Source: Falciphora oryzae (taxonomy: Eukaryota > Ascomycota > Sordariomycetes > Magnaporthales > Magnaporthaceae). From it: DNA of 64,000 bases. This document shows positions 11,902 through 23,218 of this stretch, one piece after another. The notes beneath the pieces are model-generated. The model made no database searches. It was not told where the DNA came from and worked only from the letters and a program-made list of their open reading frames with translations. Where the stretch lies: contig JNVV01000018.1 of assembly GCA_000733355.1 (NCBI GenBank), forward strand, positions 364,878 through 428,877, written 5' to 3'. A program made the position numbers and the translations under genes. Each line of letters begins with the position of its first letter. The first letter of the stretch is position 1.

Positions 11902-12786
11902 GCATGATGGAGCAAGGTGCGGGGCTGGTGCCAACGGGACACAAGCAATTTGTTGAGGCCCGGCCAAGGACTGATCCCGGGCCTCCAGCCTGAAGCCTAT
12001 TCCGGCGGCCGCGGACCCTGGCCCGCCTTGGCCGGGCGGGAGACAAGACAGCCAAGAGTCTGGAATAGCTTTGGGGCAGGGATAGCCGATATGGGGCCTG
12101 TTCCCCTCCATTTGTACTTATATGGATCATCCTTGGCGCAGTCGACGCCCGAGCCTGACAAAGCAAGAAACAAATTGCCCAAAACCAGGAAAACGCAAAC
12201 ATGGACGTAGAAGCGTCTCGGCACATGTCAGTGGAGTCATTAGCCCGCATCGCAGGCGTCGCAGATCGACGAGTGGCAGACGGGACCAGGCCTCTTGGAG
12301 GCTCTTGTGCTGCTGAATCGTGCCCTGTGGCTTTGCCCGCGCGCCCTGATGGCTTGGCTTGGCCCGGAGCTAAGATGCCTTTTGTCTCTCGGTAGAGCCA
12401 ATTTTTAGCCTGGGCGGCTGCGCGCACGCAGGGCGATCCCGACTACGGTGAGCCCTCGGCATGTTTCGTCTCAATATATGCAGCCCGCACCAGCACTCAG
12501 CTGACCGCCTTGACAGCTGTCTGCTCTTGGATAGACGCCTGTCTCGCCTCAGATATAAACCAGCCCTTGGTCACCCGTTCTTGGGAATAGGATAACCTCC
12601 AGATATCAAGCCATCACAATCCCATCATCCCAACGATCCGCAAAAAAGGCATTAAGATCAGGCCTCGCCATCCTGCAGTCCAAATCTCCTCAACTCTCCG
12701 TCTTCACTATTCTCGTCACTGCCACTTGTGAACGAAAGCTCCTCCCAAACCCACTAAATCCATCAAAATCAACAAAAACATCCACT
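11902..12786. promoter_or_regulatory. Intergenic; promoter of the small secreted protein
   Basis: No supported gene. TATAAA at 12554-12559, about 230 bp upstream of the next ATG, fits a promoter followed by a CA-rich 5' leader (12600-12786). The rest shows nothing recognisable. Confidence 0.45.
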
Positions 12787-12996
12787 ATGCTCGCTACTAA
12801 GATCCTCGTTGCCGCTATGGCCTCTCTCGCCGCCGCCGTGCCGGCCCTCCTCCCTCGCCAGTACTCCGGACCGTGCGAGACGACCAACTGCGGCGCCCAG
12901 GGCCTCGACTGCACCCACCAGGGCAACCTCTGCGTGCCCTTCCCGCACACCGACCCCGCGCTCCGCCAGGGCTGCACCTGCTCGGTCGGCCGCTGA
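12787..12996 (+). CDS. Small secreted cysteine-rich protein (effector-like)
   Basis: A 69-residue intronless ORF. Residues 1 to about 18-20 form a signal peptide (MLATKILVAAMASLAAAV), followed by a short propeptide-like LLPRQ. The mature part of about 45 residues has six cysteines (30, 35, 42, 49, 63, 65), which allows three disulfides. The ORF has a good TATA box and a CA-rich leader, and GC-rich third codon positions support real coding. No family is recognised. Size, secretion and even Cys number match small secreted fungal proteins that include effectors and antimicrobial peptides; any such role is inference. It stands alone between long non-coding stretches, 0.9 kb from the CoA ligase. 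Confidence 0.72.
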   Translation: MLATKILVAAMASLAAAVPALLPRQYSGPCETTNCGAQGLDCTHQGNLCVPFPHTDPALRQGCTCSVGR

Positions 12997-14142
12997 GGAA
13001 GTGCTGGGCACTCGAGGAAACAGAATTATCAGAAGATCTGCGCTGGATACGACAGCTCCCCATGGAGGGGTGCTCCGAACGCGCAATATATTCTCATCTG
13101 CTGCATTTGGAGTTTGATATGGGAGTTTGGGAGAAGGATACCAGGACATCTTTTATTTTCTCATGACTCGTTTTGCCTTGTATTTCTTTGGAGTATGGAG
13201 TAAAGTTGGTGCCGTATTGTCGAGGCTGTCCGGCCTGGATCGGAACGACGCGCAACCTTCGGCGCGGGACAAGACACGCCCAGCCTTGGCAGATTGCATG
13301 CTTCATCAAGAACAGCCGATTTATTTCTTTGGTTTTCTATGCATTATGACCGCCATGGCATGGAATCCAGCACCATGCACAAAATCAAGCATCCGAAGCT
13401 CATCAGCCTTTCCCGAGCCAAAGCTTGGCGATCATCCATGGAGTCCGAGCTATTTGTAAAATACCTCGGAGCACAATAGCATGGTGCATGTATGCAAAAT
13501 ATGGGAAATGTACGCGAGGTAGCAAATACCATGTTCCTCATTTGTTTCCAATTTTCCCGGGGCGCGGCCGTGGGTGCTGCAGGTGGGAATAATCTGGCAG
13601 ATCTCAAAAGATCGCTGGCCAGGATTGGTGCACCAAGCTCAAACGGGATCACACATCGGGGGCTTGGCCAGCGGGGTCCATTCTGTGACTTCTTGGCAAA
13701 TGCCCTCTTGTATACCCTTTTTGGTCACCTGCCCATCTAGGTAGCTGGCGATCCTGCGAGGATGCCCCTTGGAGGAGAGAATGTCTTGGTGAGATGTCTC
13801 CAATCCGATGGGCTTAACCCGGTCCCTATTATCCACCGTCCACTGACACTAATCCTTCTCTTGAAACCGCCAAACTTGATATTGGTATAGCTACGGGCGA
13901 TGTCGGAAGCTGCAATCGCTTGGACCCGAATAGGGGAACGAAAATTACACTAACACGGCAGGTAGATTACATGGCGATCGTACTCCTGCATCGCAAAGGC
14001 TGCACAAAATAAAACCTCTCGCCAATTCCGACACAACATAAGACCAGGACGTGATATTGGACGATGTCAAAGCTACAGCCAAGGACAAAGCAGCTGCAGC
14101 CTACCTATAGAGTGAAAGCCCGCCAAAAAGAGATGCTCTTAT
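12997..14142. other. Intergenic, no gene seen
   Basis: About 1.1 kb downstream of the small secreted protein. ORFs here are short, lack introns or motifs, and have random codon use. Nothing supportable. Confidence 0.4.
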
Positions 14143-14213
14143 GCGTGTGCCCGGACTCGAACCGGGAGCCCATCGATGGCAACGATGGATTTTACCCTTA
14201 AACCACACACGCT
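14143..14213 (-). tRNA. tRNA-Gly (anticodon GCC)
   Basis: On the minus strand the sequence folds as a 71-nt intronless tRNA. The 7-bp acceptor stem pairs GCGTGTG with CACACGC, with discriminator A. The D-arm holds TGGTTTAAGGGTAAAATC. The anticodon stem pairs CATCG with CGATG around loop TTGCCAT, giving anticodon GCC. The T-arm is CCCGG-TTCGAGT-CCGGG. A T5 run just downstream on the minus strand (A run near 14125-14130) suits Pol III termination. Confidence 0.96.
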
Positions 14214-14835
14214 TTTCGGTTGATCCTTGTTGTCGACGACGCGTGGTGGAGGCTTCAAGTTGGTCACGACTCGGGAGGCGGATGCCAATGTCGAGTGCGA
14301 ACCAGGGTTGACTCGAGTCGAAAGAAGATGGACGCTTCCGTCGTCAAAATAGACTATTCCCCCCTGAATCTTCGCCCAACCTTGTAATATTTAACCTTTG
14401 TGGTATGTTTGCTTTATTCGACTTCTTTCTGCTTCGAGGAGGAGCTCAACTCTCACATACCTGGTTGAAATCTTTGAAGGCTCTTAGTGCTTGGATGTCA
14501 CAGGCGGTTGCGTAGAGGATTGTTGCTTGGGGGATGCGCAGGATTGCACCTGCAGATATCTGCATCCAAAATTCGGCTCCAAGCCGGGACCGAGGCTTCT
14601 ACCGAGCCTGGGAGCACGGCGAGGGCATACCTGCACCACGCGTATGCAGTGAAACGAACGGCACAGCCGCCAAAAGGCGAGGCAGAGCAAACAAAATATC
14701 GCCACAGTGGAAGGTGGAAGGATTTTTATGTGTGATGCAAGGATGCGCAATTTGCCGTGCATGTGCAACCCAAAACGGGGGCACCAGAGGGCGCGAAATC
14801 TGCTACGCCGAATAGGATGAAGGTCTGGCTCAACG
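14214..14835. other. Intergenic, no gene seen
   Basis: Contains a few short overlapping ORFs with no domain or splice support. It presumably includes the promoter of the following membrane protein. Confidence 0.4.
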
Positions 14836-16168
14836 ATGGTCGTCGGCCGCCATCCTCAGTCGGGATTCCTGTTGAACGCCCTCGTCTTCTTGACCTTCGC
14901 ACTCGGAGTGCTATCACGGAACGCCACGAATGCCGCTGCCTTGGACGCTAGGGATGCAGCACGGCCATTGACGACCATGGTAGCCCGGAAGACAGCCTCC
15001 GAAAAGCCATCGGGCATGGGCCGGGCACCCCCGTACCCGACCCTGGCAACTCCGCTCTCCAACGAAAAGCGGGATACCACGACGGCCCAGCCCGGATCCG
15101 AGACCTGCGGATACCGAACGGACGCGCAATGTGAGGCTCCGGGATAGCCCAGCTACCTGATCTTCCTCAGTCTCCATGTGACAGCGATGCTGACGAGATA
15201 GAAAGTCCGTCCGTTTGCTTGCGGATCCGGCCTGACCTGTACAAACTCCAACAACGTGCGGGCCTGCTGCACCGACTGCCTCCACTCGACCTTTGGCACC
15301 GGGTGTCTCGATGCGACGCACCGGCTGTGTGTGGACAAGACGGCGGAGCATCGGATGCAGTACTGCTGGTGGGTGTTCTGGCCGTTGTTTGATATGGAGG
15401 TGTGACGGCCCGATCCGCCGAGGGTGTGTGTGCGAGATGGCTGTATTGTAGGCACTGAAGCTGACCACCACCCGCCCTCGCCGATGCCGCACATCCAGCA
15501 CCGACTTCGCCGACGTCCCCTACTGCGCGACCTACCTGTGGTCGACCACCACCGAGACCCGGTCCATCTACACGCTTTACATATGCGAGTCGACCGCGCA
15601 GCGCGGCGTGCAGATCCTGGCCGCGGAGCCTAGGCCGCCCAACGGCGGGTCACCCGAGGCGACAACGACGTCAACGCAAGGTGGTTCGGCCCCAGAAGCA
15701 TCGACGGGGCCACCGGTCGGCGCCATTATCGGCGGTGTGCTGGGAGGGGTGGCCCTTCTCGTATTGCTCCTTGCTGCGGCCTGGTGGATGGTGTGCTGGC
15801 GACGGGCCCGGCGCCGTGGGGACGCGCCCGATGTCGACAAGTCGGGCGTCGGCACGGCCGCATCCGCGGGATTTGAGGACGGGAGGAGCAGTGGCGATGA
15901 TGGTTCACGACTGCGACCACCACCGCTGCCCACCACGGACCTCACAGCTAGCCCGACCAGCGAGTTGCCGACCGTAAGCCAGCCGGGCAGCGGTGGCGCC
16001 GGGGAAATATTCGAGGCGGCGGGCTCTGGCGTTTCCGATGTAAGGGACTGGGCATACTGTCACGAGAAGGATGGAGTCCCCTGCAGCACTGCCGACGAGA
16101 AACTGCCAGAGCTCCCTGGCCATGGACCGTACACGCCGGAGCTTGCGGGGAGCCAAGGTCGAGGATAA
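14836..16168 (+). CDS. Single-pass membrane protein with Cys-rich ectodomain (unknown function)
   Basis: Three exons join in phase (14836-15130, 15206-15368, 15499-16168), giving 375 residues. The N-terminus has a hydrophobic signal (FLLNALVFLTFALGV). An ectodomain of about 100 residues is Cys-rich, with motifs ETCGYR, ACGSGLTC, RACCTDC and PYCATYLW. A Ser/Thr/Pro/Gly-rich stalk follows. A strong transmembrane segment (residues about 229-253, GAIIGGVLGGVALLVLLLAA) is followed by basic residues and a cytosolic tail of about 120 residues, Pro/Ser-rich. This layout is common among fungal cell-surface proteins. I recognise no named family. The first intron uses an AAG acceptor and the ectodomain joins are the weakest part of the model. 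Confidence 0.66.
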
Positions 16169-16808
16169 ATGACGGGCGCCCCTTTCTGAATGCCGGGTAG
16201 AGCTTGAATGCAGCTAGCGCTCGAAAGGGCAAAAAACGCTGCCTCCTCGGGGCTTATAACACCCAACCGGTCTGCGCGAAGGCTCATCATCGAGAGCGCC
16301 GAGACGTTGGAAACGGCGGAGTGTAATTAATTGTCGGGTGGTTGCCAAGGTGCCCAAAACCAGCGTGCCTTTACACGCCTGCGACTTTCTTTCTTGGGGT
16401 AAACTGCCGACGTGACATCGCGGCCGGCTGCAGGGCTTGGAAGACGGCGCTATATCCCTTTTACCCCTCGCGAGGGGCTGACGCGTTTCCGCATTTGGCC
16501 ATGTTTTGGTGAACAGCATGTATATGTCGGCTTTCCAGTCTTCTCTTGGTTTGCTGCCGAAACGTCGTGTGGGGAGACTCAGGGGTAGCCCCTGCCGCAG
16601 GCCATTCCCATGGGGCGGAATTGAGGAGCCGAGATTGATTGCGGAGGTGCGGGCGAGCTCTTGGCCAGAACACGAATGCGCTTAAATTGGTATTAGTCTC
16701 CGTCTTTGGGGAGGAGAGCGGGAGCTGGAGGTCGCGCTCTTGTTCAGTGTCTCCTGGTTCTCCTTCTGGACGTCCTCGCTGCGCCGCCGGAATAGGTTCA
16801 GCACCAAG
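16169..16808. other. Intergenic; upstream region of GMC oxidoreductase
   Basis: No supported gene; short ORFs only. Probable promoter and 5' leader of the oxidoreductase lie toward its right end. Confidence 0.4.
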
Positions 16809-18905
16809 ATGCGTGCCACTTCGCTGCTGTATTCTGGGCTCGCCGTCGCCTCGGCACCCCTGCTTGCATCTGGCTCTCCCTGGGGCGCGAGGTCTGCGCA
16901 TGTCGTCCGAGACTCGAGTGCTTTGGCCGACGAGTATGACTACATCGTCGTGGGGGGCGGCACCGCCGGGCTGACGGTTGGCGACCGGCTAACGGAGGAT
17001 GGGAAGACCACGGTCCTTGTCCTGGAATACGGCCAGTTCGGTAAGGAAAACCTCGAAAGAATGGATGGGCTCCGACTCCGTGTTGATACGCGTGCTAACT
17101 GAGAAACAAGTCAACGACTCGGCCATCAGCACCGTGCAGGGCGGCTTCTCCGCCATCCAGGCCAAGTACATGTACTCGATCAACTCGGTACCGCAGCCGA
17201 ACCTGGACAACCGCAGGACGCAGGTCCTGATCGGCAAGCTGGTCGGCGGCAGCTCGGCCATCAACGCCATGATGACCATCCGCGGCACGGCCGAGGACTA
17301 CGACCGCTGGGGCAGCTTTTTCGGGCCCGGCTCGGCCTGGTCCTGGGAGGGCCTGCTGCCCTACTTCAAGAAAGCGCTGCACTTTACGCCCCCGGACCCG
17401 GCGACGGCCGCCGCATCCGAGATCAGATACGACGAGTCCTACTGGGGGAAGACCTCGAGCGTCCACGCCGGGTGGCCGTCGTTCCAGTACCCCGGCGTCA
17501 AGGCTATTCTTAATGGCTTCAAGTCCATGCCCGGCGTCACGTTTGCTCCCGACAGCGGCGCCGGCGAGCCCGGCGTGTACTGGTATCCGCAGTTCTCCCA
17601 CCCCGACACCGTGACGCGCTCGTATGCCAGGACTGGCCACTGGGAGGGGATATCTCGCAGCAACTACGACTTGATCCCGGGAGTCAAGGTCAGCAAGATC
17701 CTGCTCGACGGCACGAGGGCCACCGGCGTCGCTTACGCTGCGGTCAGCGAGGGCGCCAGGGCTCAGGCCAAGACTGTGAAGGCACGGCGTGAGGTCATCC
17801 TGGCTGCTGGAGGCGTCCACACTCCGCAGATCATGCAGCTGAGCGGATTGGGGCCCAAAAAGGTTCTGGAGGCGGCCAAGATTCCCACCGTCGTGGACCT
17901 GCCAGGAGTCGGGCAAAACTTCCAAGACCACCCGATGCTCACCGCCATGTTCAACCGTAAGATGATCTACCAACCCCTTATCCATCGATCACTTGTGTAG
18001 AGGTCCTGACCCACTAACTCTCCCGCCACCAGTCCGCAACTTCACCTTCCGCCCCAACGCCAACGACCTCACGAGCAACCGCACCTTCCGCGCCTGGGCG
18101 GACCAGCTCTGGGCCGCCAACCGGACCGGCCCCTACTCCCTCGCATCGGGCAACGCGGCCGCATGGCTCTCCTTCCCCGTCATCTCCCCCCGGCACGCTG
18201 AGATCGCCGACGCGCTGGCGGCGCAGGACCCTGCCTCCTCTCTGCCTCCGGGGACGCACCCGGACGTGGTGCGCGGCTACGGGGCGCAGATGGCGTCGTA
18301 CGCCGCCGCCATGCGCCGCAACGGCACCGCCTTCTACAACTACATCGTCAACGGCGCCGCCTCCTCCGGCGGGCCCCTAGTCTCGCTACACCCGCTCAGC
18401 CGGGGCAGCGTCAACGTCGACCCGGCCGACCCGGCGGGCCGCGAGCCCATCGTCGACTACGGCGCGCTGAGCAACCCGCTCGACCGCGACGTCAACATAG
18501 AGCTGCTGAGGTTCACGCGCCGGTTCTTCCTCGAAAACCCAGCCATGGAAGCGTACGCGCCCGTCGAGGCGCAGCCCGGCAGGAATGTCACGACTCGTCC
18601 GCAGCTCGACCGCTGGCTCGAGTCGACGCTGAGCCCGACCATGTACCACCCTGTCGGCACGTGCGCCATGATGCCGCGCGAGATGGGCGGCGTCGTGGAC
18701 GAGGAGCTCAAGGTGTACGGGGTGCAGGGGCTGCGCATCGTTGATGGGAGCATCATGCCGACCCTCGTGGGGGCGAACACGTGCCAGACGGTGTATGCCG
18801 TTGCTGAAAAGGTAAGGGACTCCGGTTTGGGTGGTCGTGGCTCCTGTGCTAACATGTTGCTTCTAGGCTGCGGATTTGATCAAGGCTGATGCGGCCTTCC
18901 CCTGA
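16809..18905 (+). CDS. Secreted GMC-family FAD oxidoreductase
   Basis: FAD-dependent alcohol, sugar or aryl-alcohol oxidase/dehydrogenase. Four exons (16809-17040, 17111-17956, 18033-18811, 18867-18905) give 631 residues. An N-terminal signal peptide (MRATSLLYSGLAVASAPLLA) implies secretion. The FAD-binding Rossmann motif is YIVVGGGTAGLTVGDRL. GMC signature 1 lies around GKLVGGSSAINAMM, and signature 2 around GGVHTPQIMQLSGLGP. The C-terminal flavin-domain residues are YHPVGTCAM and VGANTCQTVYA, giving a His-Asn catalytic pair rather than the His-His of glucose oxidase. Several N-glycosylation sequons are present (NRT, NGT, NVT). The last exon only adds AADLIKADAAFP, which is the usual family ending. 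Convergent with the ring-cleaving dioxygenase. Substrate not predictable. Confidence 0.93.
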
Positions 18906-19043
18906 TTTCTTTTCTTTATCTCCAGGAGAAACGGAGGCACAAACGAATAAAAAAAAAAAAAGTGGAAGTAATTTTTAAGGCGACTCTTCATCTCCATGAC
19001 CCTAATGAAACTAAAATGAATCATCAAAAGTGATATTCACTGC

Positions 19044-20016
19044 TTAACACGTTACGCCTTTCTGGCCAGGCCAGTGCCCAAACATGAACTGGCTATTGCA
19101 CATGTTGGTCAGCTCCCACGTCTCGGCCACCAGCTTCCCCGGCTCGCCCTCATCCTCCTCCTCGCCCGCAGCGCCCGCGACAAACAGCATCGGCACGAAG
19201 TGGTCATCGGTAGCGTGGGCGTCCCTGAACTGCGGGTGCTTGAACAGGCGCGTAGCGGCGCGGCGCAAGCGTGGCCCGCCGCCGTTGTTACGCGCGACGT
19301 CCTCGACGGCCTGGCGGAACTCGAGCGACCAGGGCTCGGGGGGAGCCTCTTGGGCAAAGTTGTCGCGGAACCGCACCATCGGCATCCACACATTACGGTG
19401 CAGGTTGTGGACGGCGCCGCCGGAGCCGATCAGCAGGTACCCCTCGCGGCGCAGGGGGCGCAGGGCGGCGCCGACGGCGACGTGCTCGTGCGGGTCGTAG
19501 CGCGCGTTCATGGACACGAGCACCGTGGGCGGGCAGCCCGCGGGGAACATGCGGATCAAGATCAGGTACGTGTCGTGGATCCAGTCGAAGGTGGGGTTGG
19601 CGCGCGCGTCGAAGCCGGCGGCCCGGAGGAGGGACAGGCACCGCTCGGCGCTGGGAAGGTCCGGGTTCAGCTTGTAGTCGGCGTACTTGGACGGGTGCAC
19701 AAAGGCGACGGGCGACTTGCCCGGGTTGGGGTTGGTCGCCACGTCGATGCGTGAGTCGCCGAGGGCGTCCCAGTGTGCGCCCTTTTTGTGTCCTGTCAGT
19801 TGTACGTTCCCTGGCAGGCAGGTGACCTCAGTGGGGCAATGTGGGAGAACACACCATCATGATGACCCCCTTGATGCCCCTCGCGAGGGCCTCGTCGCCT
19901 GCCTTTTTCCAAAAGGTGGCCGACTCGGACTCCTCGCCTAGCATCATGGTCGAGCCATGTGAGAAGAAGAATACGGGAGTCAAGTGGCCCTGCAGGCCCG
20001 AACTGGGAGCTGACAT
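19044..20016 (-). CDS. LigB/DODA-type extradiol ring-cleavage dioxygenase
   Basis: Non-haem Fe(II) enzyme that opens catechol-type rings (4,5-DOPA dioxygenase-like). Two exons (20016-19855 and 19781-19044) join as ...VIMM|GAHWDA..., giving 299 residues, normal for the family. Metal-binding positions are visible: His in FFFSHGSTMM near the N-terminus, His in GAHWDALGDSR, and a C-terminal TDDHFVPMLF. Family blocks PTVLVSMN, DPHEHVAVGAAL and LLIGSGGAVHNLH are present. The alternative TGACAG acceptor a few bases upstream would break the frame, so AAAAAG was chosen. It sits between the GMC oxidoreductase and the transporter, which would suit aromatic-compound oxidation and ring opening (inference). 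Confidence 0.9.
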
Positions 20017-20917
20017 GGTGGACTGAGGGTTTGTTGGATCCCAACCGTTGTCTGTGAGTGATTCTGTGTGTGATGCATTTCTGGCCGATGTTCGGTATTC
20101 CAGTTTCAGCCGCTTCGGCAGAGCTAGCTACAAAGGCCTAGTCTGGTTTGGCGACCAGCACGCACATTGCATGCGGGTTCTGTGGTGAAAAAGCTGCCTC
20201 GGATATCCCCCACAGCGAACCCGGCGCTCGCCCATTGATCAATCCTGTTCATATAACAGCCGCCGCCAGGGTTAGGGTCTCAAGCTCGCCGCCACGCCGC
20301 TGGTGACCCAGACTGTCGGGAATGGCAAATGCACCGTCGGGCGCTGGGCCGAGCTCCATCTTCGAGGAACGGACTTGGCACTGTCTGCGAATGGTAGCAA
20401 GTCATTGGTTGGGACGAGGATGATTGATCTACCTATGTCGCGGTTTGGTTGCATGATTACTCCCCCTAAACCTTCTCCGACGGACCCCCCACGTGGCGTC
20501 AACATAAAAATGGTCCACTTGGCTGTAACAAACGGGGCTGGTTAAAATCGACATGCCTCAGACCTGAGCCGTCTGTCGCGGTGAGCTCGGGCAGTACGAC
20601 GTTGCCCGTGGAGATCAACAACCATCAGGAGGTGCCTAACACTGCCGGAACAGGCAAGTCTGTCGCCGTCAAGGGTCATCCGTGGGCAAGCCACCCAGTT
20701 TACCCCACAACCCTACAAAAGTGGACGGCGGGTACGGGGTAGATGCGGAGGAAGATGCGGGGAGACACATTCTTGAGTGGGACGCGCTGGAATATCTCGG
20801 CAGTCGTGCCGGCGTCCCCAAAGGGCCCATAAATAAGGGGCGGACGCGGCGAACTTGGGAGACTCTGCTTGTGTCTCTTCTCTTCTCAGGTCTGGAACGC
20901 CGTCGATCCAACTCGCC
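20017..20917. promoter_or_regulatory. Divergent promoter region, dioxygenase / MFS transporter
   Basis: About 0.9 kb between divergent starts. CATAAATAAG at 20828-20837 is a good TATA candidate 80-90 bp before the transporter ATG. No ORF is supported. Confidence 0.5.
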
Positions 20918-22662
20918 ATGGATGAGAAGAAAAACACCGCCAGCGGGCCTGCTGTGGCCCAGCAGGCCGAGGAGGCTGCGGCTCCCGCCAACGACCCAAA
21001 GGACGACAAGGTGAAATGGCGGGACTTTTGGGACAACCGTCAGGTCTTGATGTTTTGTGAGTGCACTTTCGACAACCTGGCGCCTACTCCAGACTTTTAC
21101 TCATTCCCCCTAACCGGTTCCTTCCTCCGTGCCAGGCTTCATCATCTACCTGCTCCCCGTCAACTTCGGCTACGAGATCTCCATGCTCGGCCAGCTGCTG
21201 GCCGTCACGCCCTTTGCGCAGCGGTTCGGCTACCAGGTGAACAGCAGCTGGGTCATCAGCGCCTCCGACCAGGGCATCCTCAACGCCGCAAACACCATCG
21301 GCATCTTCGCGTCCGCCTTCGTGGCGGGCATCATCAGCGACTACATGGGCCGCAAGCGCACCATCATCGTCGCCTGCGCCATCTGCTCCGCCGGCGTCAT
21401 CGTCCAATACTTTGGCAGCTCCATCCCCATGCTCTTTGGCGGCAAGCTCGTGTCCACCGTGGGCTACGGCGTCGGCCACTCGCTCGGGCCCGTGTTCGTG
21501 GCCGAGCTGGCGCCTGTCAGGATGCGCGGGCTGTGCCTTGTGCTCGTGGTTAGTTCGATCCCGCCAGTCATCATCCCTTGCTCTGTCCGGGTAGCTTGCG
21601 GGAGACCAAGCTGACCTTCCTCCCGCATAGAACACCATGATTGTTCTCGGGCAGTGGCTCAACTCCCTCGTCATCTACGCCTGCAGCGAGAGGTTCGACG
21701 GGGACGAGGCCTGGCGCATCCCGATCATCACACAGATTATCCCACCCGGAATCCTGCTGCTAGCACTCGTCTGGCTCCCGGAGTCGCCGTCGTGGCTCCT
21801 GATCAAGGGCCGGCGCGAGGACGCGCGCAAGGCGTTCCTGCTGTTCAACGGACCAAGCTTCGACGCCGACGCCGCCGTGGCCGTGGCGGAGGCGGCCATC
21901 GCCCAGGAGGAGGAAACGCGCGAGGCGCAGCGGGCCGTCGGCTGGATGGACTGCTTCCGCGGCACCAACCGGCGGCGCACGACCATCATCGTCATGGTGT
22001 ACCTGGCGCAGCAATTCATCGGCGTTAATTTTATCAGCGGCTACCTAACCTATTATTTCCGGCTTGCGGGCGTTAAGGACCCGCTCGCCATCGGGCAGGC
22101 CGCCAGCGCGATCCAGCTGTTCGGCAACATGTGCTCGTGGCCGCTCGTCGACCGCCTGGGCCGGCGGCCCATGATCGTAGGAGGAAGCTTCGTCATGACG
22201 GCGCTGCTGCTCGTCATCGGCGGCGTCAGCACCGTGCCTACGGCGGGCGCGCTGGCGGCCACGGTAGCCTTCATGGTGGTCTGGGGGTTCCTGTACCAGA
22301 TGACACTGGGCGCGGTCGCGTACGGCGTCGGTGGCGAGACGGCGAGCGTGACGCTGCGGCAGAAGACGTACAGCGTCAACATCATGGTTGCGACGGCCGC
22401 GTCGTGCTTGGTGCTGCAGGTCATGCCGTACCTCATCAACTCGGACCAGGCCAACCTCGGCGGTAAGATCGCCTTTGTCTTCTTTGGCACGTCGCTGCCC
22501 ATGTGCGCGTACTTGTACTTTTGTCTGCCCGAGCTCAAGGGCCGCAACTACGCCGAGGTCCAGGAGATGTTTGAGAAGAGGCTGCCGGCGCGCAAGTTCA
22601 AGACGTACGTGTGCGAAGGCAGCGCCGTCAGCGAGCAGAAGGGTGGGAAGCAGGAGGCGTAG
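20918..22662 (+). CDS. MFS sugar-porter-family transporter
   Basis: Proton-coupled sugar or related-substrate permease of the plasma membrane (MFS sugar porter family). Three exons (20918-21056, 21136-21548, 21631-22662) give 527 residues with about 12 hydrophobic helices. Landmarks are a hydrophilic N-terminus (MDEKKNTASGP), the loop 2-3 motif DYMGRKRT, the end of helix 6 motif PESPSWLLIKGRREDARKAF, QQFIGVNFISGY in helix 7, and DRLGRRPM in the second half. The usual GFDYG-like motif in helix 1 reads VNFGYEISM. The short exon 1 ends just inside helix 1, a common fungal intron place. Divergent from the dioxygenase, so it could move the same substrate (inference). Confidence 0.92.
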
Positions 22663-22885
22663 GAGAGACCGCATATGGCCGCTCGGTGGTGTTGATTGTG
22701 GTGTGTACACTAGATAGCGATGGGTTCGCCATTGCCGGCTTTCTCTCTAGATAAAATTTATCACATCTCTCCACCAAGAGGATACTTGAAGACAGAGTCG
22801 TTGATCCTCCCGCCGGTGGCTCGCCATAACCGCGCAACAAACTTTTCCAGTGTCAGTGGTCAGCCGGAATTTGCAGGAATGGAGC

Positions 22886-23218
22886 CTATCCTACCGCGTT
22901 GATAACAACACCCGTGAACAAGACCGAGATAAAGGCTTTTTCGCCGTTGTTTTGGAAAACAGCGCGCTGACTCTGGTCCAGGTGCCGATTGATGGGTCGG
23001 TACGGAGGCACGCGGCGATGTGACACATCCCAGCCAGGTGGATTTTGATGAGCAGCGGCAGCAGCGGTAGTGAGGGCTGGTCCGCCGGCTTCCTCTGTGT
23101 TCCGGTCTGGGCCCGAGTGGTGGACGTCGTAGTCTGCCAGCACCGTGGACATGCTGGAGGGATCGTTGGGGATCTCCGCTGGCGTCGCCTGCATGGTGGT
23201 GGTCATTGTTTCTGACAT
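22886..23218 (-). CDS. Hypothetical 110-residue protein
   Basis: An ORF with a fair start context (AAAATGTCAG). The translation is Thr/Ala/Pro-rich at the N-terminus (MSETMTTTMQATPAEIP), then polar, ending in a weakly hydrophobic stretch (AFISVLFTGVVINAVG). No domain is recognised. It is convergent with the MFS gene, with its stop about 220 bp from it. It may be real, part of a longer spliced gene, or chance; only length and start context support it. Confidence 0.3.
   Translation of the reverse strand: MSETMTTTMQATPAEIPNDPSSMSTVLADYDVHHSGPDRNTEEAGGPALTTAAAAAHQNPPGWDVSHRRVPPYRPINRHLDQSQRAVFQNNGEKAFISVLFTGVVINAVG

Noticed and set aside
17095..17985. 296-codon minus-strand frame
   Set aside because: Antisense of GMC exon 2. 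No domain.
18947..18962. A-tract as evidence of a retroposed gene
   Set aside because: It lies in the 3' flank of the intron-containing GMC gene. Similar homopolymers occur throughout the window.
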